Shown here in pieces: positions 18,842 through 27,349 of a DNA stretch of 64,000 bases (positions are counted from its first letter, which is position 1; every line of letters starts with the position of its first letter). The translations under genes were made by a program, and so were the position numbers. This DNA comes from JAUWGC01 sp963753055 (GTDB lineage Bacteria > Bacteroidota > Bacteroidia > Bacteroidales > B18-G4): positions 806,001-870,000 of the forward strand of contig CAVWAP010000004.1 of assembly GCA_963753055.1 (NCBI GenBank). Direction: 5' to 3'. Under the pieces are notes generated by a model. The model did not search any database and had not been told where the DNA came from. It saw only the letters and a list, made by a program, of their open reading frames with translations.

Positions 18842-18876
18842 AAATCGCCCAATCGTCCAATCGCTAATCGTTTAAT
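18842..18876. repeat. Short AATCG-type 7/8-mer repeat
   Basis: Units AATCGCCC, AATCGTCC, AATCGCT, AATCGTTT lie between the broken FISUMP gene and the LRR-like gene. They belong to the same style of degenerate tandem repeat as the other intergenic arrays. Confidence 0.5.
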
Positions 18877-18920
18877 CTATCTTGATCATCTTCTCCCTAC
18901 CAAGTTGCTCCTCAGATGCT

Positions 18921-20270
18921 CTACTCATCCTTGACACACCGAACCGAGCGACCAAATGATTGGTCCCGGCTGTAACGAGCGGTTCCATCATAAAGGTCCA
19001 TGATATACCGGTACCATGATTCCATACTATTGGTCTGCAGTGAAGACCAAAAACTGGTATAAATGCCAATACTTAAGAAAGCACCATCGAAGCGGCGGCC
19101 GCCGGTGGCCAAAGCGGAAAAACCAACAAAATCACTTCCATTACCATTATAATACCAACTATTTTGAGATTTTAATCTTTCTCCCACATCAAAACCTCTA
19201 AAGTCTAAAGTATCCCAGACAGGGTCAGGGTATCCATACTGGCTGTCAACTTCTCCTTCTAATTGTTTCCATTCTTCATCAGTGGGGATATGCCATCCAG
19301 CTGGGCAAATCCCTTGTGTTCCTGGTTCTGTTGTATATTTCATCATCTCATCCCATTGATATAATCCTCCATAAATATTACAGTTAGCAGGATCATCATC
19401 ATAACAGTATTTTTCTATTACGCCGTTGTTCCATTGAGGCTGGATACCGATTATCATTGCTCCTACATTCAAGTTTTCTTTCAACCAGCATTGTGTTCCT
19501 ATCTGTAAGGTGTTGTATAATTGGAAATTATAAATGACTGTTGGAACATTTACACAGAGAAACCCCCCTCTTATTTCAAACAGGTATGATTCATTGCTTA
19601 ACGGACCATCCTCAATGAAACCACTTCCTCTTATCATTGTTGTTGTGCTTGAATATCCGATGTATCTCAGGTTATCGCCCCAATCATAACAGGAAAACTA
19701 GCATCCCGTTGAGACTTCAAGGTTCCCTCCCGTTTCTCAAAACTTGTATATGTTAATTTACATTCCTGATTACCGGATAATGGATTAGCCATCTTGATGC
19801 TTCTTGTCAATCCGTCATATAACACAGAAAAGATATATAAGTCTGCATTGCCTGGATAAAACGCAAAGGTGTGTTTCCCGGCATCTAAAACTCTTTTATA
19901 GGAGACATGCTCCCGGCCTGACAGATCAAAGATGCGGATCTTGGATATCATCTCTTTTTACAATACCAACATCAATAAATGTTTGGTAAATAAAAGGATT
20001 GGGATAATTCTGTGATACCGTGAAGCTGTTTGCACTATGTAAATCACGTACATTCACTCCAAGAGTATCAAAGTATAATACCAGGACTGTATCGGATCCA
20101 TAGAGCATGGTATCTGCGTCTTGAGTAAGGTTCATGATCAGGATACTGTCTAATGCAACATGCTGGCCATTGTTCTGAGCCGTGAAATCAAGTGTTATAG
20201 AATCTTGCCCAAGTGTATTTGCACCAAATCCTATGATCAGGATAGCTGTGAGGTAAAATGTTTTTTTCAT
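18921..20270 (-). pseudogene. Exported FISUMP-domain protein gene broken by two frameshifts
   Basis: Three reading frames join into one typical protein. Segment 1 (20270 to about 19945) has a signal peptide (MKKTFYLTAILIIGFGANTLG), LDFTAQNNGQHVALDSI and SQNYPNPF. Segment 2 (about 19945 to 19690) gives ISKIRIFDLSGREHV ... DAGKHTFAFYPGNADLYIF. Segment 3 (about 19690 to 18921) has the Fibrobacter succinogenes major paralogous (FISUMP) domain: YNTLQIGTQCWLKENLNVG, CPAGWHIPTDEEWKQLE, and RSVRCVKDE at the end. The first break fits loss of two bases from an AT repeat; the second fits two extra G in a GGGG run at about 19688. Either the gene is dead or the assembly has indel errors here. It lies in the operon of the second hybrid kinase. 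Confidence 0.75.
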
Positions 20271-20285
20271 AATGTTTAGGTTTAT

Positions 20286-20356
20286 CGCTAAGCGCGGAGA
20301 GCAAAGCGCTAAGCGTTAAAATATTACGCTTTACGCCCTGCGCTTTGCGCTTTGCT
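20286..20356. repeat. Inverted heptamer repeat (GCGCTTT / AAAGCGC type)
   Basis: The left arm AGCAAAGCGCTAAGCG (20300-20315) pairs with the right arm CGCTTTGCGCTTTGCT (20341-20355, irregular). Units step by 7 bp. It lies directly after the stop of the LRR-like gene on the - strand and may fold as a terminator or processing hairpin. A short relative (GCGTGAA GCGTAAG) is at 43719-43748. Confidence 0.6.
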
Positions 20357-22900
20357 ATTGAACAATAAGTTTCTTCGTAACAATGCGTTGATTATCCTGT
20401 ACCCTTAAAAAATACACCCCGCCTTGCAAGTCACTAACATCAATTTCAATCTCATGCTCTCCTGACAATTGTTTCCCCTCCATAATTCTCTGAATCATCC
20501 TTCCGTCAATCCTATATAAATCACATATCAGATATCTAGAACCTGTCCCGAGCGAAGTCGAGGGATCATGAATCAGATATCTCAGGCGCACAGCGCTCGA
20601 GCAGGGATTGGGGTAGATGGTTAAAATATCTTGCAAAACAAATTCCGATACTGATGTTGTGTCACAGGCATCCTCTACCTCATCTTGGCTGTTACAGCCT
20701 GGAGCATTATTCTCGATAATAACCCATCCATTTGGAATTGCCAGGTAATCACAAAAACTCTGAGTGTTACATACGGAAAGAGAAGGATTATCACGAATTG
20801 AGAAGTTTTGCACTGTTTCAATACTTTCGAGACCTTCCAGACTTAATAATGCATCATTATCATATATGAATATGCCTGATTCCCATCCAGAAATTCCATT
20901 TTCAAAATGGATTAATTTATTTAAACCTGTAAGATTTACAAGAGCATCATTACTACTAATGACCAAGCTTGAACCCCATGGGCCCATAGCCGCCATCAGT
21001 GTCAGGTTTTCCAATCCAGATAAGCTCAACAATGCATCATTATCACGTATATGTAACTCTCCTGATATTGTATCCAATCCTTCAAAACCGCACAGGTTTG
21101 TTAACGAGTCGTTGTTTATTATATGAGAGGGTCCAAGAAAAGTTAATTTGCTCAAGGCAATAATATTTTTCAATGAAGGATTATTACAAATTTCCATCCC
21201 TATAAGATGAGTCAAATTATTTAATCCATTTAAGTTATTCAGGCTTTCATTGCTGACCACATATAATTGGTTTCCAATGGTTTTCAGGCTATCTAATCCA
21301 GATAAATTTACCAGGTTGGGATTTCCTTCATCATCATTTCCTATTTCCAGAGTCCCTCCGATGGAAGTCAGACTGCTAAGACCATGAAGATTTTCAATGT
21401 CATCACCTACAATTGTAACACTTCCTTCAATCTCTATACAGCCAGGGTAATTGGTTTGGAAACTGTCGATCTGTGCCTGGGTTGTGAAGAAGATGCCTTC
21501 AGGCAGGCAGGAACTCTCGCAGGCCTCTTCCACTTCTTCCACGCTGTTGCAACCGGGGGCGTTGCCCTCTATCCTGATAAACCCATGAGGACTGGCCAGG
21601 TAGTTGCAGATTGTTGTCACTGCACAAGTAGAAAGTACATTATTATTTTCGATATACAAATGTGTTATGCTATTCGTATCTACATTGTCTAACCCCACCA
21701 GGCTGCTTAGGTTTGCATTACGATAAATGCTTAAAAACTTTTCAATCACTGCCAGGTTTTCCAGGCCCGTTAAATTTGTAAGGGCATCATTCGATTCAAT
21801 TACCAGTTGCCCTCCGTTTGAGGTCAAACTTTCAAGTCCCTCCAGACTTGTCAAAGTAGGATTGTCTTCTATATAGATACCCCCAAGACCTGTGACCGAA
21901 GTCAGGCTATTGAGCCCTGACAGGTTAATAAGCAACGGGTTCTCAGAGATCACTAAATGTCCGATCGATGTAACATCACTTAAACCATAAAGATTGGTGA
22001 TATCATTTCCACTAATTTCAACATCTCCATTTAATATTGTACAATCCTGGTAATTGGTTTTAAAGTTATCTATATCAGCCTGGTTATTAAAAAAAGAGTA
22101 ATTTCCATAAGGTAAGCAAGGCATGGTAAAACCACAGGATGTTGCTATTTCAGGGGGGCTGTTACACCCAGACGCATTGTCGAATATCGTCACAACACCG
22201 TTAGGATCAGATAGATAATCACAAATACTTGCTATTTCGCATGTTGTCAACGAACTATTATGAATAACAGATAAGCGCTGGATCGAATCTGAAATTATAT
22301 TGTCTAAGCCTGATAAACTGGCAAGGGAGTTGTTAAAGTATATTTCAACAGGCCCGCTAATCAGGGTTAGTTTGCTCAGTGCTGCAATACTGGTGAGTAA
22401 ACCGTTGGAGCAAATTTTAATACCTCCTCCAATGTTAGTTAAATTATTCAGCCCTTCCAGTGAAACCAGAGATTGATTGCCCGGAGGCCACATTGCATTA
22501 TCCCAACACCCAATCATTAAACGTCCACCAATGGAATTTAAGTTCCCGAGGCCTTGCAGATCAATAAGGGCATTATTTTCATAGAGTGTTAAATCCCCTC
22601 CAATTGTAGAAAGATTGTCCAGTCCAGTGAGATTTACCAGAGAATCGGTGTCTGTAATAATAAGGTCTCCTCCTATAACAGTTACAACATTTAGTCCGTT
22701 CAGATTTGTCATATCACTTCCCAGCCCATAATATCCAATATGAACATCCCCTTCAATTTCTGTGCAATAGGGATAATTAATTGGAAAGCTGTCAATCTGT
22801 GCCTGGGTTGTGAAGATGATGCCTTCAGGCAGGCAGGGTTGAGCAAAGGCTGACATTTGAATTACCACCATTGCAATAACTAAAAGACTTTTGTTTTCAT
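20355..22900 (-). CDS. Secreted leucine-rich-repeat-like protein, frameshift inside the signal peptide
   Basis: There are three cap-plus-repeat modules (CLPEGIIFTTQAQIDSF, CLPYGNYSFFNNQADIDNF, CLPEGIFFTTQAQIDSF), each with SLxGLDxLTSIGG-type repeats and a Cys-rich end cap, then a type A sorting domain (IYPNPCSSAV ... GGVYFLRVQ). AAGGAGG stands 5 bp before an ATG at 22900, but that frame stops after six codons. One extra A in the AAAA run (22889-22892) would give MKTKSLLVIAMVV, a perfect signal peptide joined to the long frame. As it stands, translation could begin only at an internal ATG (22871) with a shortened signal. The gene is either switched off by a 1-bp indel or carries a sequencing error. 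It is the first gene after the second hybrid kinase. Confidence 0.8.
20521..20585. repeat. Octamers and REP-like palindrome inside a sorting-domain coding region
   Basis: ATCAGATATC units flank the palindrome TCCCGAGCGAAGTCGAGGGA (20546-20565). They are translated as roughly RYLIHDPSTSLGTGSRYLI, at the same hairpin of the sorting domain that carries repeats in the serine hydrolase. Confidence 0.75.
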
Positions 22901-22960
22901 TTTATCCTCCTTTTTCACATGATTAAATTCATGGAATACTGTTTGAACATTAAGGAAATA

Positions 22961-23028
22961 TAAAATTACCACCTGTTAGAGATAAAATACTAACATGGAT
23001 TGGACATACTATAACAGATATTGGACAT
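22961..23028 (-). promoter_or_regulatory. Tandem operator and promoter for the LRR-like gene (target of hybrid kinase 2)
   Basis: ATGTCCAATnnnTGTTA occurs twice on the - strand (23012-23028 and 22991-23007), identical at all 14 fixed positions and exactly 21 bp apart. The proximal TGTTAG is followed, after 21 bp, by TAATTTTA (22961-22968), one mismatch from TAnnTTTG. Operator spacing and distance to the -7 box match those at 2852-2912. The leader to the Shine-Dalgarno-preceded ATG is about 55 nt. Confidence 0.75.
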
Positions 23029-23115
23029 TCGTTTATGCAAAATCCATTGAATAGCCTCTAATATTGTTTTTAGGATTGAAGTGAAAAAGGAATGTTTTAA
23101 TTTGATGTTGTAATA

Positions 23116-26100
23116 TTATTTGGATTTTTCCGGAGGATATTCTGAGGGAAGAACTCCAAACTGCTCCTTAAATGATTTTGCAAACCAGGAAAGATTATTG
23201 AATCCCACATCATAGGCTATTTCTGTTACATTTCCGGTCTTGTTTCTGAGCAATTCGGCAGCCCTGTTGAGTCTGACCGACCGTATGAACATACTGGGTG
23301 AATGACCCGTAATACTGATCAGTTTTCTTTGCAGTTGCCTTCGGCTTAGCGCCATCTTATCTCCTAATATTTCAACATTAAATTCGATATTGGAAATGTT
23401 CTGAATAATATATTCCGTGACCTTCTGTAAGAAACTTTGATCCATAGAGGTCAGATCAGGTGTATCAATTTTTACTAATTGATCAATTCCCATTTTTTGG
23501 ATATTCTTAATGAACCTTTCCTGCAATAATTTTCTTTGCTTTATGAGATTTTTAATCCTTATTAATAATTCTAGTGGTTCAAATGGCTTGGTAATGAAAT
23601 CATCGGCACCGGTTTCCAACCCTTCTATTCTGCTTTCCATCGAGGCACGGGCAGTCAGGAGGATTATGGGGATGTGACTGGTACGTTCATCCGTTCTCAG
23701 ATTTTGGCATAGCTGGTAACCATCCATTTTCGGCATCATCACATCGCTAACCACAAGATCAGGAATATGCTCAATGGCTTTATCCAGTCCCATTTCACCG
23801 TCAACTGCCTGGGTTATCCGATAATCAGGTGTAAGGTATGATAGAATATAAGAACGGAGATCATCATTATCTTCCACAACCAAAAGCAAAGGCTTTGGGT
23901 TTTCTTTTTCAGCATCATCTTCCAAAGATGTTTCCTGAATACTCGTCTCAGTAAATTGATCGATATGCTCAAATGATTCAACAGATTTTACCAATTTAGC
24001 TGGTTCATCCGTATCCACAATCTCCTCTGGTTTCAAATGCTCCTTCCCCAAAGGCAAAACGACAGTAAAAGTTGTTCCTGTTTCAGGTTTACTTTCAACG
24101 CTAATGTTACCATGGTGAAGATCAACCAGTTCTTTTGTCAATGCCAGACCAATTCCTGTTCCCTCATAATAGCTTTTGTCATCTTGATTTACCTGGTAAA
24201 ATCGGTTGAAAATATGATCAATATGTTCAGGTGCAATTCCACGACCAGTGTCTGAGATGGATATGGATACATTTTCGCTCTTCGTTTTTCGATTTTCGTT
24301 TTTCGAATTTGTTATAATGGATACCTCAATCCTACCACCTTCGTCAGTAAATTTGAATGCATTTGAAAGCAGATTATTTAATACCTGTTCAAATTTTTCC
24401 CGGTCGATGAAAGCCTTTATAATTTTGTTTTCAGATGTAAATTTTAATTCAATATTTTTTTGCTTGGCAAGCGACTCGAAAGACTGAATATAAATACTGA
24501 CGAATTTTACAATATCAATCTCAGAAGCACATAACAACATTTTACCTGATTCGAGTTTTGAAATACTTAGTAAATTGTTGATCAGGTTTTGCAGATTTCT
24601 GGCATATTTTTTTGCGATACTAAGCTCCTTTTTATCATTTTTATCTTCAGATCTTGATAGTACCCTGTCAAGTGGTCCCATTATTAATGTGAGCGGAGTA
24701 CGGAATTCGTGGGAAATATTTGCAAAAAAACGTGATTTCAAATGGTCGAGTTCCTGGAGCTTTTCTGATTTCACACGCTCGATTTCAATGGCATATTGCT
24801 CCCTGATTTTCCTGTTACGGATGACTATGATTGCACCAAGGATAATGATCAATGTTATGGTAACCAGACCAAATAGATATATTCGTGATTTCTTTAAACT
24901 CAAGTTTTTCACTTCATTATCCTTTTCCAAAAACGCTATTTGATTTTGTGTGCTTTCTGCTTCGTACAGCCCCTGTAGCATGGCCCACTGCCTTCTGTTT
25001 TGTTGGTCGTAAATACTATCTTTCCATTGTGTAGCAAGCTGAAAATGTTTAAAAGCTGCTTCCTTATTTTTTAATGCAGTATCAAGTTTGTAATAAAGCC
25101 AATAGATCTTTTCCATATAAGATTTCATGTACCTGTCATATTCCAGTTTTTGATTAAGGTAGGTAAACATATTATGGTTTTGTCTGTACAGGAATCGATT
25201 GCACATTTGCAAACAAATATCCAGGTCTTGAAGGGATTTATCATATCTTCCTTTAAGAAAATATAAATTTGCCATTCCATACATCATCCTTACTCTATTC
25301 TGTTTTTGCGATCCATATCCCTCGTAACATTTCAAATAATATTTTTCAGCTTCATCATAATATTCGGGACCAGCAGAAATATAGGCTTCAGCTGTGATAA
25401 TGAAATTATATACCTGGTATCCCCATCCATTCAATGTGATCCAGATCATATTTGCCTCATTAAAATAGTATAAAGCAGAATCCAGGTTTCGACCTGAATA
25501 ACAAAGACCAAGGGCCTCCAAAGTATAAACCTGATCCCATTTGCTCCGGGAAGTATTAGCAATGGAAAGTCTTCTTTTAAAAATAGCAATTGCACTTGAA
25601 GTATCACCACCCATTAGATATGAATAGCCCAGATAAAGTAATGATTGGACTATGGATCCACTATCATTTTGCCCCTCAAATAATTGCAATGCCTGTTCAT
25701 AATACCTGGAAGCCAGATCGTATGAACCGGCATATGAGTGAATACTGGCTGTTTGTGATAATATGTTTCCATATTCAAAATTCATTTGAAGTGAATCGAA
25801 TAACGATAATGCTGATAACTGATTGGACAATGCATCAGAATAATTATCAATAACATACTGTACATTACCGATACTATACAGGGCCATGGCTTTTCCTTTA
25901 GGATAGTTAATCTTTTCAGCTAAATCAAGTGCACTCCTTGCATAGTTAAGACTTTTCTTGCTGTCATTCAGTGAATAAGCTAGTGCCAGTTTGTTCATGG
26001 CATCGATTAGCTCAGTGTCTGACAGTTCAGCAAGAATCTCTGTCAGGCTATCCACTTTAATATATTCCAGGCGGTTAAATACTTGCACTCTAATAACCTT

Positions 26101-27117
26101 TTGCGATCCTTTTATATTTGCTCTATCCCAAGATCTAACCTCTTCTAATGATGTAGTGGCATATCCAATGTTTCCCCTTGAGTTGTCATGGCCGTAATAC
26201 CACAATTTGTATGTAGTATCATTAACCATAACAATTGGGTTCTTGGTGAGCCATGAGTCCCAGGCACCTAATTCCCCGGTCTTCAAAACTGGATTCCCGG
26301 GTGACTTGTTCCAGTGGATACCATCATTGGACAATGCATAACCAATTTCCTGTTGGATCAAGTTGGAACCGAAATACCACATTTCATAATTTGAACCATT
26401 ATAGTTCATGCTATAAGCACCAACCACCTGGTCGTCCCATGCTCCGAGTTCTCCAACATCCATTACGGGATTTGAAAAATGTTTTTTCCAATGAATACCG
26501 TCGTCAGATATGGCATAACCAATTCTTCTTACTGAGTGTTTACCTTTGTTTTTTCCATTATACCACATGTGAAAGTGTGACCCATTATAAAGAACCTTAA
26601 CTCCATATATACCATCATTATCCCATTCATTCCCTTTACCTGGATTCATAACCATTTCCGGATGTTTTATCCAGTTCATGCCATCGTTCGACCATGCATA
26701 TCCTACACAAAAGGCATGGTCCATTTTTGCAACTCCAATATACCACATGTGATACATAGTATCTATTTTGATGATATCAAAAGATACAATACCAGTATCC
26801 CATGAGCTTTCCGGGCATACAAAATCTATGGTAATGGATGCATGTTTTTCCCAGTGGATACCGTCTGGCGAAGAAGCAAATCCATAGCCGGGGTATGGTA
26901 GATCTATGAGCCATCCTTTATACCACATATTGTATTGACCATCCTCTAATAAAACTACCAGGGCAAATTTGGCTTCATCCCATTCATCACTTGTCCCATA
27001 CTCGAATACAGGATTGGCTGGATACTTGTACCATGTAGCCTGGGCAATTAAATTGTGGTTGATGCCTGACAGATACAGCACAATAATCATAATGAGGTAG
27101 CATCGAATGGACTTCAT
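23116..27117 (-). CDS. Beta-propeller/TPR hybrid histidine kinase / response regulator / AraC-type activator
   Basis: This 1333-residue protein has a Sec signal (MKSIRCYLIMIIVLYLSG), then about five blades resembling GH32/43-like glycosidase propellers (NPVFEYGTSDEWDEAKF, IGYALSNDGIHWNKSPGNPVL repeated) at about 25-330, TPR helices to about 730, a membrane helix near 760-785, HisKA with H803, an HATPase domain, a receiver domain with D1125 (DVMMPKMDG), and an AraC-type HTH. The usual Y_Y_Y module is absent. No catalytic acid set was recognised in the propeller, so sugar sensing is an inference. The start at 27117 was chosen because the promoter's -7 box lies directly before the alternative Met at 27138. 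Five heptamers are translated in the HATPase domain. The likely target is the LRR-like gene downstream. Confidence 0.92.
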   Translation of the reverse strand: MKSIRCYLIMIIVLYLSGINHNLIAQATWYKYPANPVFEYGTSDEWDEAKFALVVLLEDGQYNMWYKGWLIDLPYPGYGFASSPDGIHWEKHASITIDFVCPESSWDTGIVSFDIIKIDTMYHMWYIGVAKMDHAFCVGYAWSNDGMNWIKHPEMVMNPGKGNEWDNDGIYGVKVLYNGSHFHMWYNGKNKGKHSVRRIGYAISDDGIHWKKHFSNPVMDVGELGAWDDQVVGAYSMNYNGSNYEMWYFGSNLIQQEIGYALSNDGIHWNKSPGNPVLKTGELGAWDSWLTKNPIVMVNDTTYKLWYYGHDNSRGNIGYATTSLEEVRSWDRANIKGSQKVIRVQVFNRLEYIKVDSLTEILAELSDTELIDAMNKLALAYSLNDSKKSLNYARSALDLAEKINYPKGKAMALYSIGNVQYVIDNYSDALSNQLSALSLFDSLQMNFEYGNILSQTASIHSYAGSYDLASRYYEQALQLFEGQNDSGSIVQSLLYLGYSYLMGGDTSSAIAIFKRRLSIANTSRSKWDQVYTLEALGLCYSGRNLDSALYYFNEANMIWITLNGWGYQVYNFIITAEAYISAGPEYYDEAEKYYLKCYEGYGSQKQNRVRMMYGMANLYFLKGRYDKSLQDLDICLQMCNRFLYRQNHNMFTYLNQKLEYDRYMKSYMEKIYWLYYKLDTALKNKEAAFKHFQLATQWKDSIYDQQNRRQWAMLQGLYEAESTQNQIAFLEKDNEVKNLSLKKSRIYLFGLVTITLIIILGAIIVIRNRKIREQYAIEIERVKSEKLQELDHLKSRFFANISHEFRTPLTLIMGPLDRVLSRSEDKNDKKELSIAKKYARNLQNLINNLLSISKLESGKMLLCASEIDIVKFVSIYIQSFESLAKQKNIELKFTSENKIIKAFIDREKFEQVLNNLLSNAFKFTDEGGRIEVSIITNSKNENRKTKSENVSISISDTGRGIAPEHIDHIFNRFYQVNQDDKSYYEGTGIGLALTKELVDLHHGNISVESKPETGTTFTVVLPLGKEHLKPEEIVDTDEPAKLVKSVESFEHIDQFTETSIQETSLEDDAEKENPKPLLLVVEDNDDLRSYILSYLTPDYRITQAVDGEMGLDKAIEHIPDLVVSDVMMPKMDGYQLCQNLRTDERTSHIPIILLTARASMESRIEGLETGADDFITKPFEPLELLIRIKNLIKQRKLLQERFIKNIQKMGIDQLVKIDTPDLTSMDQSFLQKVTEYIIQNISNIEFNVEILGDKMALSRRQLQRKLISITGHSPSMFIRSVRLNRAAELLRNKTGNVTEIAYDVGFNNLSWFAKSFKEQFGVLPSEYPPEKSK
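24276..24310. repeat. Five heptamers inside the HATPase domain of hybrid kinase 2
   Basis: CGCTCTT CGTTTTT CGATTTT CGTTTTT CGAATTT on the + strand. On the - strand they encode NSKNENRKTKSE between the GGRIEVSI strand and the SISISDTGRG box, the same loop that carries a different heptamer family in the first hybrid kinase. Confidence 0.85.
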
Positions 27118-27142
27118 TATCAGAGGGAATAATGGCACACTA

Positions 27143-27173
27143 TAAATATAGTGAATTTCAGGGAATTAGTCAA
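27143..27173 (-). promoter_or_regulatory. Bacteroidota-type promoter of hybrid kinase 2
   Basis: TTG (27171-27173), 20 bp, TATATTTA (27143-27150) on the - strand. The predicted transcript start near 27136 leaves a leader of about 20 nt before the ATG at 27117 and rules out the ATG at 27138. The GGGAATTAGTCAATAG block resembles the promoter in the three cassettes. Confidence 0.65.
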
Positions 27174-27270
27174 TAGAGTGATTAAGTGACCTGCCCCTGC
27201 GAAGGCAGGGGTTAGGTGATTAAGTGATTGAGTGGTATCCGGTATCTGGCATCCGGCATCCAGTATCTAT
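27174..27270. repeat. Octamer/heptamer array with CCCCTGC palindrome
   Basis: GTGATTAA-type octamers surround the palindrome CCCCTGCGAAGGCAGGGG (27194-27211), followed by GGTATCC GGTATCT GGCATCC GGCATCC AGTATCT (27234-27268). It lies in the gap between two divergent sensor genes, directly upstream of the hybrid kinase promoter. Confidence 0.75.
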
Positions 27271-27349
27271 TTGTACATATCAATCTCAGCGCTTACTTGC
27301 ATCAGGGCCATTATCTTATTAACTTTATATTGCACCAACTACATTATAA

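Noticed and set aside
18872..18920. Remnant of a sorting domain (GREKMIKID) between the FISUMP pseudogene and the LRR-like gene
   Set aside because: The match is only about nine residues at a gene end, in a different frame; too short to call.
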